From NCBI RefSeq assembly GCF_029227915.1, contig NC_079883.1, positions 7,876,001 through 7,940,000 on the forward strand: 64,000 nucleotides of DNA, written 5' to 3'. The notes under the pieces were generated by a model. The model ran no database searches. It had not been told where the DNA came from and was given only the letters and a program-made list of their open reading frames with translations. The stretch is from Hydractinia symbiolongicarpus. Lineage: Eukaryota > Cnidaria > Hydrozoa > Anthoathecata > Hydractiniidae. Shown here piece by piece: positions 39,543 through 53,750 of the stretch. Made by a program: the position numbers and the translations under genes. Each line of letters starts with the position of its first letter. Position 1 is the stretch's first letter.

Positions 39543-40004
39543 GCGTTGTCATTGCTCAACAAAAACGGCTATTTTTATAGCCACAAATCTTTTAAAACAT
39601 TACTTTGTGCACGCTTCCAAATTACACAATGTGTAAAGTCTTGTCACAGTTACATTTATTGCTATACGATACTATGTCATATATGACACAAAAAAAATTT
39701 AGAAATACTTTGTAGGGTTAATTTGCCTGGGAGTGTTTCCGTGAAAAGCTGGGTTAAGTTAAATGTAAGCAATAACATGGATCAATGTACTTGTCTTTTC
39801 TGCAAGTACAGCTAATAATACGTATGAAAAGTGAAGCTAATCCACACACACACATGGGGAAGTATTTTAAATGTAGGCTAGTGTTCTTAAGCACATTATT
39901 TAGAAGTTTTATTAACTTCGGTTAACTTGTAGTGACGCCAAGTAAATGTTTTTTTAAAGATGTGTGGTCTTAAAAAAGACCGTTTGTGTTTGGTAGACGT
40001 TGGT

Positions 40005-40409
40005 TTACTTGCTGCTTGTGTATTTTGTGACGGCTTTTGTTCCTTCACTGACTGCGTGTTTTGCAAGTTCTCCAGGCAAGAGAAGACGTACTGCGGTTTG
40101 AATTTCACGAGAAGAGATGGTCGACTTTTTGTTTTGAAGAGCCAAACGCGAAGCTTCGGAAGCAATGCGCTCAAAGATGTCGTTGACAAATGAGTTCATG
40201 ATGCTCATAGCTTTGCTTGAAACTCCGACATCTGGGTGAACTTGTTTCAAAACATTGTAGATGTAAATAGCATAACTTTCCTTTCTCTTTCTCTTGCGTT
40301 TCTTTTCACCAGTTCCACCAATCTTTCCTCCTTTTTTGCCGGCTCTTTTTTCACCTTTCTTGGCTACTTTAGGTGCCTGTTTTCCTCCTTTAGCTGCTGC
40401 GTCAGACAT
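40005..40409 (-). CDS. H2B: Histone H2B, copy 7
   Basis: Protein identical to copy 1. 3' stem-loop 39966-39981 (minus). Confidence 0.98.
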   Translation of the reverse strand: MSDAAAKGGKQAPKVAKKGEKRAGKKGGKIGGTGEKKRKRKRKESYAIYIYNVLKQVHPDVGVSSKAMSIMNSFVNDIFERIASEASRLALQNKKSTISSREIQTAVRLLLPGELAKHAVSEGTKAVTKYTSSK

Positions 40410-40693
40410 GGTTAAAAATTTTTGCTACTTAACTTGTAAATAAGCATTAAACTGCAAGTCAAAACTTTTTGTTTATAAGTAAAAAAATCGGATCGAATTC
40501 GATCCGAAAACGCCGATACGCAATTTAATTGGTTAAAAAAAAAATCTTTTGTTTAATACTTAATTATGATTGGTTAAAAAAACATGATTTCGATCCTATT
40601 TTTATGATGAAAAAACGAGTAAAGTTTATTTCGTTAACACTTACGTTAAATATTCGTACGTTTTTGTATTAACTTACAAATCAAATCGCAGTT

Positions 40694-41074
40694 ATGTCTG
40701 GACGTGGAAAAGGTGGAAAAGCTAAGGCTAAAGCCAAGACAAGATCCTCAAGAGCTGGACTTCAATTTCCAGTCGGTAGAGTGCATAGATTCCTTCGTAG
40801 AGGGCACTATGCTAACCGAATTGGATCTGGAGCACCAGTTTACTTAGCAGCCGTCTTGGAATATTTATCTGCTGAGATATTGGAGTTGGCTGGTAACGCA
40901 GCAAGAGACAACAAAAAAGCTAGGATTATTCCAAGACATTTACAATTGGCTGTTCGTAATGATGAAGAATTAAACAAACTTTTGAGCGGTGTAACCATTG
41001 CAGCTGGTGGTGTTTTGCCAAACATTCAAGCTGTCTTACTCCCAAAGAAGAACGACAAAGGACAGAAGAAGTAA
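40694..41074 (+). CDS. H2A: Histone H2A, copy 7
   Basis: Protein identical to copy 1. 3' stem-loop 41097-41112. Confidence 0.98.
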   Translation: MSGRGKGGKAKAKAKTRSSRAGLQFPVGRVHRFLRRGHYANRIGSGAPVYLAAVLEYLSAEILELAGNAARDNKKARIIPRHLQLAVRNDEELNKLLSGVTIAAGGVLPNIQAVLLPKKNDKGQKK

Positions 41075-41271
41075 ACCGCTACACTCAGAAAACAACGGCT
41101 ATTTTTATAGCCACACATCTTTAAAAAAACATTGTTTTTTTCACAAAACTATAACCTTAAAGTCTAATAGATAATCCATGCATACGCCTTGTCCTAAGTA
41201 ACTCAAAGAAATTAAATAAAAAAATTTGATCACAACGTCAAAATAAATTGCACGTATTTGCCCCTACTAAT

Positions 41272-41391
41272 GTCTACGGCCATACCACGATGAACACACC
41301 CGTTCTCGTCTGATCACGGAAGTTAAGCATCGTCGGGCCGGGATAGTACTTGGATGGGGGACCGCCTGGGAACTCCCGGTGTCGTAGGCTT
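41272..41391 (+). rRNA. 5S: 5S ribosomal RNA, copy 8
   Basis: No change seen. Confidence 0.97.
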
Positions 41392-41739
41392 TTCATTTTC
41401 ATTTGTTGCCTTTTCATTTCAATGGTGCTGTGATATATTTCTTGTTATAACAATTAAGGAACGTGGCGGTTGTTGAAAGTGTTTCCTATGACATTTTCCT
41501 ACGACATTTTCAGGTGATAGTACGAGAAAAAAGAGCTTTCAAATGCATACAAACTCGATCTATTGCCGATCATCCAATAACCCTGACGGAATGGCAAATA
41601 AAATAAAATTCCGCCGCCTTCCGAGGACTTATATCGCAATCACGTTTCGTAACAGCCAAGCGAGGTTTTACCTTAGCGTTTAAGTCACCACCGACATTTG
41701 GCCGCGCAACTTTTCTAAGCTCATTCATTTTGACTTAAG

Positions 41740-41905
41740 GAGGGGGCGAGCGCGGACGCAGGCCCCCACTACCAGAAATTGTACGGTCGAGTTACTGACG
41801 TTTGCAGTAATCGCAGAGGTCAGCCCAAGCGTAGTGCAATGCAAGAGCCTCACTCTGGAAGAAAACCCTCATTGATCAGTCTTTACTTCCCCGTCAGGTA
41901 AGTAT
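41740..41905 (-). ncRNA. U1: U1 snRNA, copy 8
   Basis: No change seen; PSE candidate 41954-41962. Confidence 0.96.
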
Positions 41906-42094
41906 GAGTTGGAACTGCACCGTAGCATGAGGGTACCCTTCAAAGTTTGTTAATGCTTGTGGCTTGAGTGTGTTATAAACTGCCGTGTCGCGGGGCATAG
42001 GCTGTATTCTCCCCCAGTGTACGCGTTTTGTTCCCGCCGTAGACTATGCAGAGTGCCGTCGGAAAGAGGACTGCTATTATTCTTTTATTGCTTA

Positions 42095-42282
42095 TGTGGG
42101 CCGCCATCGGTAATAGTGCAACACCAAGGCAACCCGTGGTCACGGCGTGAATGAATCCACCTCCATGACCCAAGGCCAAAAATCAGATTAATATACTGAC
42201 CATTCAGAGAATGGCCTACCAGATATTAAACTGATAAGAACAGATACTACACTTGATCTTAGCCATTAGGCCGAGAAGCGAT
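42095..42282 (-). ncRNA. U2: U2 snRNA, copy 8
   Basis: Intact; Sm site 42176-42183. Confidence 0.96.
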
Positions 42283-42604
42283 AAAGAACAAGCGTTGCCA
42301 TGATAGGCATCGTCCACACACCGTAACTGCTTGTGGAGCATGTCACGTTACTGTAAAGCTTACAACTGTCACCGCGTACGGATGGACGGCGACATAGTAA
42401 AAATCACGGCTGTTGATTTAGCCGTAGGATGGAGAGCGACTGTAGCGAGTGGATGGTAACTTACATGAATGCTAACAAAGGCGACGATACTAAGTGCGTG
42501 ATATTACTTTCCAATATGACTGCGTACATTCCGTTTATCAACGCATTACGCCAGAACGTGCGCGCGCGTTACACAGTAGACCATGCAGCCGAAATGCGAC
42601 AGTG

Positions 42605-42677
42605 CGACCCTGCCAGGAGTCGAACCTGGAATCCCCTGATTCGTAGTCAGATGCCTTATCCATTGGGCCACAGGGCC
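42605..42677 (-). tRNA. tRNA-Arg(ACG): tRNA-Arg (ACG), copy 8
   Basis: Identical to copy 1. Confidence 0.95.
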
Positions 42678-43256
42678 ATGCTTATGACTTCGCCCCATCG
42701 TTATTTTGGCTTGCGCATTCGTTTTACTTACGACAGAATTCTTCGTGTTTGTAGCCATGAAAGAAAGGGACTTCTGTGAGTGAATTTTTTTACTGTGGTC
42801 TAATAAAAAAGTCGAAACGCAGTGCCCAATATATGAATTGCTCCTAATAGCCGGAAACAGGCCGTGTCGATGATGTAGGCCGACATACGCAACGCAAACC
42901 AAAGAACGCTTTATGAAAATCCTAACACGGGCGCGGAAGAAGCCCAAATTAACAGAGTAGATGTAATGCTGAAGACCTCAAACTCCAGCAGCTTCTCTTT
43001 CAGACTATTGCGTCGTGCTACAAATAAAAATTAACATGCTTTCGCATAGTCGCGGCTCCCAAAACGGACATTATACGATGTACAGAAACACACATTTCTG
43101 TTTTCGCGCCAAATCAATTCCCGGGAGTGGTACTTTTACGTCCGCATACTTCGCACCGTCTTAAATTATATCTCATTTACACGGTAATGTTTAGTATACT
43201 TCTACTGTGATAACAAGCATCGTTTATCGTTGGATTGTTGTAAGAAAACATTAAAA

Positions 43257-43808
43257 ATGAGTGAAGCAGCTTCTCCAAAGAAAATCGCACCCAAGAAGAA
43301 ACCTGCTGCAAAGAAGACAGCTGATCACCCTAAATATGTGGACATGATCAAGGCTGCTATCGCTACCCTAAAGGAACGCGGTGGTTCATCTCGCCAAGCT
43401 ATTACAAAATATATTCATGCAAATTACAAAGTTGCTGAAAACTCAGATCATCATCTGAAAATGGCTCTTAAACGAGGAGTAACATCAGGCGATTTGATTC
43501 AAACTAAAGGCACTGGTGCTTCTGGATCATTCAAGCTAGGTCAGGTAAAAAAAGAAAAACCTAAGAAAAAGGCCGCAGCAAAAAAGCCAACGGCAAAGAA
43601 GCCTACTGCAAAGAAAAGTACACCAAAAAAGAAGCCAGCAAAGAAGAGCACGCCAAAGAAAGCAGCAAAGAAGCCTGCCACAAAGAAAGCCTCGGCTAAG
43701 AAACCAGCAGCTAAGAAACCCACAAAGAAGCCTGTTGCTAAAAAACCTGCAGCAAAGAAGGTCAAAAAGACTCCCAAAAAGGCAGCAAAGAAGACCGCAA
43801 AAAAATAA
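43257..43808 (+). CDS. H1: Linker histone H1, copy 8
   Basis: Protein identical to copy 1. 3' stem-loop 43841-43856. Confidence 0.97.
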   Translation: MSEAASPKKIAPKKKPAAKKTADHPKYVDMIKAAIATLKERGGSSRQAITKYIHANYKVAENSDHHLKMALKRGVTSGDLIQTKGTGASGSFKLGQVKKEKPKKKAAAKKPTAKKPTAKKSTPKKKPAKKSTPKKAAKKPATKKASAKKPAAKKPTKKPVAKKPAAKKVKKTPKKAAKKTAKK

Positions 43809-44169
43809 TTTGTGTGTATCTGGCTATTACATTAACAAACGGCTATTTTTATAGCCACACATTTACAAAAAAACATTATCTTGGTACAAAGTTAAACTTG
43901 TTTAAGTCACTTAAACAGTTAAAAAAGAGTAATTTTAAGATTAGATTCCCTAAGTTTAAGTATTTTCGTTTTTAAATTTCTTATTTTCTTGCTTTTACTT
44001 TTCTTGCCCTTCATATTTTTAACATTGTCAAACTTTATGTAGCATAAAATTTTTATGTAGCATAAAATTTAAACAGAAAGCAGAACAAAGTTTGATATAA
44101 AAAGCTAGCCGTAATATTTTTTATGGATGTGTGGCTATAAAAATAGCCGTTTTTTGTTTGGTAAGATGC

Positions 44170-44583
<414 letters not shown>

Positions 44584-45061
44584 TTAAGAAGTCGATGTAG
44601 TACGGATACACAAGACGGTCTAAAATGCACTATCGCGCCAAAGTTTTATTTCTCATATTGATTGACAGCTAAGGTTCAAAACAAACCATTTGATTGGTGC
44701 TAAGAAAGTAATTTCTGATTGGCTGCATAATGACATTACGCTCATTACTTTAACATTTTTATAAAATCTGTGTTTTTTGGCTACGGGAAAACGGCTGTAT
44801 CTTCTGATACACAAAAGCTTTTGACTTTTTTTTTTTTTAGTAAGTAGCAGAAGGTTTGGCGAATTCCAACGATGCCAAATTTATTGCCTTACTGAAACAT
44901 TAAGACCACGAATTTTTAAAAAAACTACAGTTTTACTTAAAAAAATGTACAAAATGTTCGGAACATTTTGTAATGACGCAACTCTATTGGTTAATTAGGG
45001 TGTTTCCACGAGCAGTAGGTAATTTTATGGCCTCTTTTTAAAGCTGTCTGAATTCTGTTAA

Positions 45062-45418
<357 letters not shown>

Positions 45419-45880
45419 GCGTTGTCATTGCTCAACAAAAACGGCTATTTTTATAGCCACAAATCTTTTAAAACATTACTTTGTGCACGCTTCCAAATTA
45501 CACAATGTGTAAAGTCTTGTCACAGTTACATTTATTGCTATACGATACTATGTCATATATGACACAAAAAAAATTTAGAAATACTTTGTAGGGTTAATTT
45601 GCCTGGGAGTGTTTCCGTGAAAAGCTGGGTTAAGTTAAATGTAAGCAATAACATGGATCAATGTACTTGTCTTTTCTGCAAGTACAGCTAATAATACGTA
45701 TGAAAAGTGAAGCTAATCCACACACACACATGGGGAAGTATTTTAAATGTAGGCTAGTGTTCTTAAGCACATTATTTAGAAGTTTTATTAACTTCGGTTA
45801 ACTTGTAGTGACGCCAAGTAAATGTTTTTTTAAAGATGTGTGGTCTTAAAAAAGACCGTTTGTGTTTGGTAGACGTTGGT

Positions 45881-46286
45881 TTACTTGCTGCTTGTGTATT
45901 TTGTGACGGCTTTTGTTCCTTCACTGACTGCGTGTTTTGCAAGTTCTCCAGGCAAGAGAAGACGTACTGCGGTTTGAATTTCACGAGAAGAGATGGTCGA
46001 CTTTTTGTTTTGAAGAGCCAAACGCGAAGCTTCGGAAGCAATGCGCTCAAAGATGTCGTTGACAAATGAGTTCATGATGCTCATAGCTTTGCTTGAAACT
46101 CCGACATCTGGGTGAACTTGTTTCAAAACATTGTAGATGTAAATAGCATAACTTTCCTTTCTCTTTCTCTTGCGTTTCTTTTCACCAGTTCCACCAATCT
46201 TTCCTCCTTTTTTGCCGGCTCTTTTTTCACCTTTCTTGGCTACTTTAGGTGCCTGTTTTTCCTCCTTTAGCTGCTGCGTCAGACAT
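45881..46286 (-). pseudogene. H2B: Histone H2B, copy 8, frameshift near the start
   Basis: 406 bases instead of 405. A T4 run in the other copies is T5 at 46256-46260 (an extra A on the coding strand). After ten native codons the frame shifts and stops after 13 residues. The remaining coding sequence and the stem-loop (45842-45857, minus) are unchanged. As read it cannot make H2B. A homopolymer consensus error is at least as likely as true decay. Confidence 0.9.
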
Positions 46287-46570
46287 GGTTAAAAATTTTT
46301 GCTACTTAACTTGTAAATAAGCATTAAACTGCAAGTCAAAACTTTTTGTTTATAAGTAAAAAAATCGGATCGAATTCGATCCGAAAACGCCGATACGCAA
46401 TTTAATTGGTTAAAAAAAAAATCTTTTGTTTAATACTTAATTATGATTGGTTAAAAAAACATGATTTCGATCCTATTTTTATGATGAAAAAACGAGTAAA
46501 GTTTATTTCGTTAACACTTACGTTAAATATTCGTACGTTTTTGTATTAACTTACAAATCAAATCGCAGTT

Positions 46571-46951
46571 ATGTCTGGACGTGGAAAAGGTGGAAAAGCT
46601 AAGGCTAAAGCCAAGACAAGATCCTCAAGAGCTGGACTTCAATTTCCAGTCGGTAGAGTGCATAGATTCCTTCGTAGAGGGCACTATGCTAACCGAATTG
46701 GATCTGGAGCACCAGTTTACTTAGCAGCCGTCTTGGAATATTTATCTGCTGAGATATTGGAGTTGGCTGGTAACGCAGCAAGAGACAACAAAAAAGCTAG
46801 GATTATTCCAAGACATTTACAATTGGCTGTTCGTAATGATGAAGAATTAAACAAACTTTTGAGCGGTGTAACCATTGCAGCTGGTGGTGTTTTGCCAAAC
46901 ATTCAAGCTGTCTTACTCCCAAAGAAGAACGACAAAGGACAGAAGAAGTAA
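46571..46951 (+). CDS. H2A: Histone H2A, copy 8
   Basis: Protein identical to copy 1. 3' stem-loop 46974-46989. Confidence 0.98.
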   Translation: MSGRGKGGKAKAKAKTRSSRAGLQFPVGRVHRFLRRGHYANRIGSGAPVYLAAVLEYLSAEILELAGNAARDNKKARIIPRHLQLAVRNDEELNKLLSGVTIAAGGVLPNIQAVLLPKKNDKGQKK

Positions 46952-47149
46952 ACCGCTACACTCAGAAAACAACGGCTATTTTTATAGCCACACATCTTTA
47001 AAAAAACATTGTTTTTTTCACAAAACTATAACCTTAAAGTCTAATAGATAATCCATGCATACGCCTTGTCCTAAGTAACTCAAAGAAATTAAATAAAAAA
47101 AATTTGATCACAACGTCAAAATAAATTGCACGTATTTGCCCCTACTAAT

Positions 47150-47269
47150 GTCTACGGCCATACCACGATGAACACACCCGTTCTCGTCTGATCACGGAAG
47201 TTAAGCATCGTCGGGCCGGGATAGTACTTGGATGGGGGACCGCCTGGGAACTCCCGGTGTCGTAGGCTT
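47150..47269 (+). rRNA. 5S: 5S ribosomal RNA, copy 9
   Basis: No change seen in the gene. Confidence 0.97.
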
Positions 47270-47617
47270 TTCATTTTCATTTGTTGCCTTTTCATTTCAA
47301 TGGTGCTGTGATATATTTCTTGTTATAACAATTAAGGAACGTGGCGGTTGTTGAAAGTGTTTCCTATGACATTTTCCTACGACATTTTCAGGTGATAGTA
47401 CGAGAAAAAAGAGCTTTCAAATGCATACAAACTCGATCTATTGCCGATCATCCAATAACCCTGACGGAATGGCAAATAAAATAAAATTCCGCCGCCTTCC
47501 GAGGACTTATATCGCAATCACGTTTCGTAACAGCCAAGCGAGGTTTTACCTTAGCGTTTAAGTCACCACCGACATTTGGCCGCGCAACTTTTCTAAGCTC
47601 ATTCATTTTGACTTAAG

Positions 47618-47783
47618 GAGGGGGCGAGCGCGGACGCAGGCCCCCACTACCAGAAATTGTACGGTCGAGTTACTGACGTTTGCAGTAATCGCAGAGGTCA
47701 GCCCAAGCGTAGTGCAATGCAAGAGCCTCACTCTGGAAGAAAACCCTCATTGATCAGTCTTTACTTCCCCGTCAGGTAAGTAT
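47618..47783 (-). ncRNA. U1: U1 snRNA, copy 9
   Basis: No change seen; PSE candidate 47832-47840. Confidence 0.96.
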
Positions 47784-47972
47784 GAGTTGGAACTGCACCG
47801 TAGCATGAGGGTACCCTTCAAAGTTTGTTAATGCTTGTGGCTTGAGTGTGTTATAAACTGCCGTGTCGCGGGGCATAGGCTGTATTCTCCCCCAGTGTAC
47901 GCGTTTTGTTCCCGCCGTAGACTATGCAGAGTGCCGTCGGAAAGAGGACTGCTATTATTCTTTTATTGCTTA

Positions 47973-48142
47973 TGTGGGCCGCCATCGGTAATAGTGCAAC
48001 ACCAAGGCAACCCGTGGTCACGGCGTGAATGAATCCACCTCCATGACCCAAGGCCAAAAATCAGATTAATATACTGACCATTCAGAGAATGGCCTACCAG
48101 ATATTAAACTGATAAGAACAGATACTACACTTGATCTTAGCC
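47973..48142 (-). ncRNA. U2: U2 snRNA, copy 9, 5' end lost in gap
   Basis: Matches U2 from its 3' end through the Sm site (48054-48061) and the branch-site segment. The first 18 nt fall in the N run. Confidence 0.93.
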
Positions 48143-48642
48143 NNNNNNNNNNNNNNNNNNNNNNNNNNNNNNNNNNNNNNNNNNNNNNNNNNNNNNNNNN
48201 NNNNNNNNNNNNNNNNNNNNNNNNNNNNNNNNNNNNNNNNNNNNNNNNNNNNNNNNNNNNNNNNNNNNNNNNNNNNNNNNNNNNNNNNNNNNNNNNNNNN
48301 NNNNNNNNNNNNNNNNNNNNNNNNNNNNNNNNNNNNNNNNNNNNNNNNNNNNNNNNNNNNNNNNNNNNNNNNNNNNNNNNNNNNNNNNNNNNNNNNNNNN
48401 NNNNNNNNNNNNNNNNNNNNNNNNNNNNNNNNNNNNNNNNNNNNNNNNNNNNNNNNNNNNNNNNNNNNNNNNNNNNNNNNNNNNNNNNNNNNNNNNNNNN
48501 NNNNNNNNNNNNNNNNNNNNNNNNNNNNNNNNNNNNNNNNNNNNNNNNNNNNNNNNNNNNNNNNNNNNNNNNNNNNNNNNNNNNNNNNNNNNNNNNNNNN
48601 NNNNNNNNNNNNNNNNNNNNNNNNNNNNNNNNNNNNNNNNNN
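48143..48642. other. Assembly gap (500 N)
   Basis: Exactly 500 unknown bases. By alignment to the other units the missing piece should be 1,761 bp, holding the U2 5' end and promoter, tRNA-Arg, the whole H1 gene and the H1 stem-loop. The gap length is thus a placeholder. It could also hide a different number of units. Confidence 0.95.
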
Positions 48643-48786
48643 TGTCAAACTTTATGTAGCATAAAATTTTTATGTAGCATAAAATTTAAACAGAAAGCAG
48701 AACAAAGTTTGATATAAAAAGCTAGCCGTAATATTTTTTATGGATGTGTGGCTATAAAAATAGCCGTTTTTTGTTTGGTAAGATGC

Positions 48787-49201
<415 letters not shown>

Positions 49202-49679
49202 TTAAGAAGTCGATGTAGTACGGATACACAAGACGGTCTAAAATGCACTATCGCGCCAAAGTTTTATTTCTCATATTGATTGACAGCTAAGGTTCAAAAC
49301 AAACCATTTGATTGGTGCTAAGAAAGTAATTTCTGATTGGCTGCATAATGACATTACGCTCATTACTTTAACATTTTTATAAAATCTGTGTTTTTTGGCT
49401 ACGGGAAAACGGCTGTATCTTCTGATACACAAAAGCTTTTGACTTTTTTTTTTTTTAGTAAGTAGCAGAAGGTTTGGCGAATTCCAACGATGCCAAATTT
49501 ATTGCCTTACTGAAACATTAAGACCACGAATTTTTAAAAAAACTACAGTTTTACTTAAAAAAATGTACAAAATGTTCGGAACATTTTGTAATGACGCAAC
49601 TCTATTGGTTAATTAGGGTGTTTCCACGAGCAGTAGGTAATTTTATGGCCTCTTTTTAAAGCTGTCTGAATTCTGTTAA

Positions 49680-50036
<357 letters not shown>

Positions 50037-50498
50037 GCGTTGTCATTGCTCAACAAAAACGGCTATTTTTATAGCCACAAATCTTTTAAAACATTACTTT
50101 GTGCACGCTTCCAAATTACACAATGTGTAAAGTCTTGTCACAGTTACATTTATTGCTATACGATACTATGTCATATATGACACAAAAAAAATTTAGAAAT
50201 ACTTTGTAGGGTTAATTTGCCTGGGAGTGTTTCCGTGAAAAGCTGGGTTAAGTTAAATGTAAGCAATAACATGGATCAATGTACTTGTCTTTTCTGCAAG
50301 TACAGCTAATAATACGTATGAAAAGTGAAGCTAATCCACACACACACATGGGGAAGTATTTTAAATGTAGGCTAGTGTTCTTAAGCACATTATTTAGAAG
50401 TTTTATTAACTTCGGTTAACTTGTAGTGACGCCAAGTAAATGTTTTTTTAAAGATGTGTGGTCTTAAAAAAGACCGTTTGTGTTTGGTAGACGTTGGT

Positions 50499-50903
50499 TT
50501 ACTTGCTGCTTGTGTATTTTGTGACGGCTTTTGTTCCTTCACTGACTGCGTGTTTTGCAAGTTCTCCAGGCAAGAGAAGACGTACTGCGGTTTGAATTTC
50601 ACGAGAAGAGATGGTCGACTTTTTGTTTTGAAGAGCCAAACGCGAAGCTTCGGAAGCAATGCGCTCAAAGATGTCGTTGACAAATGAGTTCATGATGCTC
50701 ATAGCTTTGCTTGAAACTCCGACATCTGGGTGAACTTGTTTCAAAACATTGTAGATGTAAATAGCATAACTTTCCTTTCTCTTTCTCTTGCGTTTCTTTT
50801 CACCAGTTCCACCAATCTTTCCTCCTTTTTTGCCGGCTCTTTTTTCACCTTTCTTGGCTACTTTAGGTGCCTGTTTTCCTCCTTTAGCTGCTGCGTCAGA
50901 CAT
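50499..50903 (-). CDS. H2B: Histone H2B, copy 9
   Basis: Protein identical to copy 1. 3' stem-loop 50460-50475 (minus). Confidence 0.98.
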   Translation of the reverse strand: MSDAAAKGGKQAPKVAKKGEKRAGKKGGKIGGTGEKKRKRKRKESYAIYIYNVLKQVHPDVGVSSKAMSIMNSFVNDIFERIASEASRLALQNKKSTISSREIQTAVRLLLPGELAKHAVSEGTKAVTKYTSSK

Positions 50904-51187
50904 GGTTAAAAATTTTTGCTACTTAACTTGTAAATAAGCATTAAACTGCAAGTCAAAACTTTTTGTTTATAAGTAAAAAAATCGGATCGAATTCGATCCG
51001 AAAACGCCGATACGCAATTTAATTGGTTAAAAAAAAAATCTTTTGTTTAATACTTAATTATGATTGGTTAAAAAAACATGATTTCGATCCTATTTTTATG
51101 ATGAAAAAACGAGTAAAGTTTATTTCGTTAACACTTACGTTAAATATTCGTACGTTTTTGTATTAACTTACAAATCAAATCGCAGTT

Positions 51188-51568
51188 ATGTCTGGACGTG
51201 GAAAAGGTGGAAAAGCTAAGGCTAAAGCCAAGACAAGATCCTCAAGAGCTGGACTTCAATTTCCAGTCGGTAGAGTGCATAGATTCCTTCGTAGAGGGCA
51301 CTATGCTAACCGAATTGGATCTGGAGCACCAGTTTACTTAGCAGCCGTCTTGGAATATTTATCTGCTGAGATATTGGAGTTGGCTGGTAACGCAGCAAGA
51401 GACAACAAAAAAGCTAGGATTATTCCAAGACATTTACAATTGGCTGTTCGTAATGATGAAGAATTAAACAAACTTTTGAGCGGTGTAACCATTGCAGCTG
51501 GTGGTGTTTTGCCAAACATTCAAGCTGTCTTACTCCCAAAGAAGAACGACAAAGGACAGAAGAAGTAA
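51188..51568 (+). CDS. H2A: Histone H2A, copy 9
   Basis: Protein identical to copy 1. 3' stem-loop 51591-51606. Confidence 0.98.
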   Translation: MSGRGKGGKAKAKAKTRSSRAGLQFPVGRVHRFLRRGHYANRIGSGAPVYLAAVLEYLSAEILELAGNAARDNKKARIIPRHLQLAVRNDEELNKLLSGVTIAAGGVLPNIQAVLLPKKNDKGQKK

Positions 51569-51765
51569 ACCGCTACACTCAGAAAACAACGGCTATTTTT
51601 ATAGCCACACATCTTTAAAAAAACATTGTTTTTTTCACAAAACTATAACCTTAAAGTCTAATAGATAATCCATGCATACGCCTTGTCCTAAGTAACTCAA
51701 AGAAATTAAATAAAAAAATTTGATCACAACGTCAAAATAAATTGCACGTATTTGCCCCTACTAAT

Positions 51766-51885
51766 GTCTACGGCCATACCACGATGAACACACCCGTTCT
51801 CGTCTGATCACGGAAGTTAAGCATCGTCGGGCCGGGATAGTACTTGGATGGGGGACCGCCTGGGAACTCCCGGTGTCGTAGGCTT
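51766..51885 (+). rRNA. 5S: 5S ribosomal RNA, copy 10
   Basis: No change seen. Confidence 0.97.
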
Positions 51886-52233
51886 TTCATTTTCATTTGT
51901 TGCCTTTTCATTTCAATGGTGCTGTGATATATTTCTTGTTATAACAATTAAGGAACGTGGCGGTTGTTGAAAGTGTTTCCTATGACATTTTCCTACGACA
52001 TTTTCAGGTGATAGTACGAGAAAAAAGAGCTTTCAAATGCATACAAACTCGATCTATTGCCGATCATCCAATAACCCTGACGGAATGGCAAATAAAATAA
52101 AATTCCGCCGCCTTCCGAGGACTTATATCGCAATCACGTTTCGTAACAGCCAAGCGAGGTTTTACCTTAGCGTTTAAGTCACCACCGACATTTGGCCGCG
52201 CAACTTTTCTAAGCTCATTCATTTTGACTTAAG

Positions 52234-52399
52234 GAGGGGGCGAGCGCGGACGCAGGCCCCCACTACCAGAAATTGTACGGTCGAGTTACTGACGTTTGCA
52301 GTAATCGCAGAGGTCAGCCCAAGCGTAGTGCAATGCAAGAGCCTCACTCTGGAAGAAAACCCTCATTGATCAGTCTTTACTTCCCCGTCAGGTAAGTAT
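52234..52399 (-). ncRNA. U1: U1 snRNA, copy 10
   Basis: No change seen; PSE candidate 52448-52456. Confidence 0.96.
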
Positions 52400-52588
52400 G
52401 AGTTGGAACTGCACCGTAGCATGAGGGTACCCTTCAAAGTTTGTTAATGCTTGTGGCTTGAGTGTGTTATAAACTGCCGTGTCGCGGGGCATAGGCTGTA
52501 TTCTCCCCCAGTGTACGCGTTTTGTTCCCGCCGTAGACTATGCAGAGTGCCGTCGGAAAGAGGACTGCTATTATTCTTTTATTGCTTA

Positions 52589-52776
52589 TGTGGGCCGCCA
52601 TCGGTAATAGTGCAACACCAAGGCAACCCGTGGTCACGGCGTGAATGAATCCACCTCCATGACCCAAGGCCAAAAATCAGATTAATATACTGACCATTCA
52701 GAGAATGGCCTACCAGATATTAAACTGATAAGAACAGATACTACACTTGATCTTAGCCATTAGGCCGAGAAGCGAT
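52589..52776 (-). ncRNA. U2: U2 snRNA, copy 10
   Basis: Intact; Sm site 52670-52677. Confidence 0.96.
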
Positions 52777-53098
52777 AAAGAACAAGCGTTGCCATGATAG
52801 GCATCGTCCACACACCGTAACTGCTTGTGGAGCATGTCACGTTACTGTAAAGCTTACAACTGTCACCGCGTACGGATGGACGGCGACATAGTAAAAATCA
52901 CGGCTGTTGATTTAGCCGTAGGATGGAGAGCGACTGTAGCGAGTGGATGGTAACTTACATGAATGCTAACAAAGGCGACGATACTAAGTGCGTGATATTA
53001 CTTTCCAATATGACTGCGTACATTCCGTTTATCAACGCATTACGCCAGAACGTGCGCGCGCGTTACACAGTAGACCATGCAGCCGAAATGCGACAGTG

Positions 53099-53171
53099 CG
53101 ACCCTGCCAGGAGTCGAACCTGGAATCCCCTGATTCGTAGTCAGATGCCTTATCCATTGGGCCACAGGGCG
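53099..53171 (-). tRNA. tRNA-Arg(ACG): tRNA-Arg (ACG), copy 10, G1C variant
   Basis: C-to-G on the plus strand at 53171 changes the first tRNA base from G to C, opening the terminal acceptor pair (C1 opposite C72). The rest is identical. The change may impair 5' processing or charging; function uncertain. Confidence 0.9.
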
Positions 53172-53750
53172 ATGCTTATGACTTCGCCCCATCGTTATTT
53201 TGGCTTGCGCATTCGTTTTACTTACGACAGAATTCTTCGTGTTTGTAGCCATGAAAGAAAGGGACTTCTGTGAGTGAATTTTTTTACTGTGGTCTAATAA
53301 AAAAGTCGAAACGCAGTGCCCAATATATGAATTGCTCCTAATAGCCGGAAACAGGCCGTGTCGATGATGTAGGCCGACATACGCAACGCAAACCAAAGAA
53401 CGCTTTATGAAAATCCTAACACGGGCGCGGAAGAAGCCCAAATTAACAGAGTAGATGTAATGCTGAAGACCTCAAACTCCAGCAGCTTCTCTTTCAGACT
53501 ATTGCGTCGTGCTACAAATAAAAATTAACATGCTTTCGCATAGTCGCGGCTCCCAAAACGGACATTATACGATGTACAGAAACACACATTTCTGTTTTCG
53601 CGCCAAATCAATTCCCGGGAGTGGTACTTTTACGTCCGCATACTTCGCACCGTCTTAAATTATATCTCATTTACACGGTAATGTTTAGTATACTTCTACT
53701 GTGATAACAAGCATCGTTTATCGTTGGATTGTTGTAAGAAAACATTAAAA

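Noticed and set aside
48094-48664. Frames of 184 and 177 residues across the N run
   Set aside because: Made of unknown bases; artefact of the gap.
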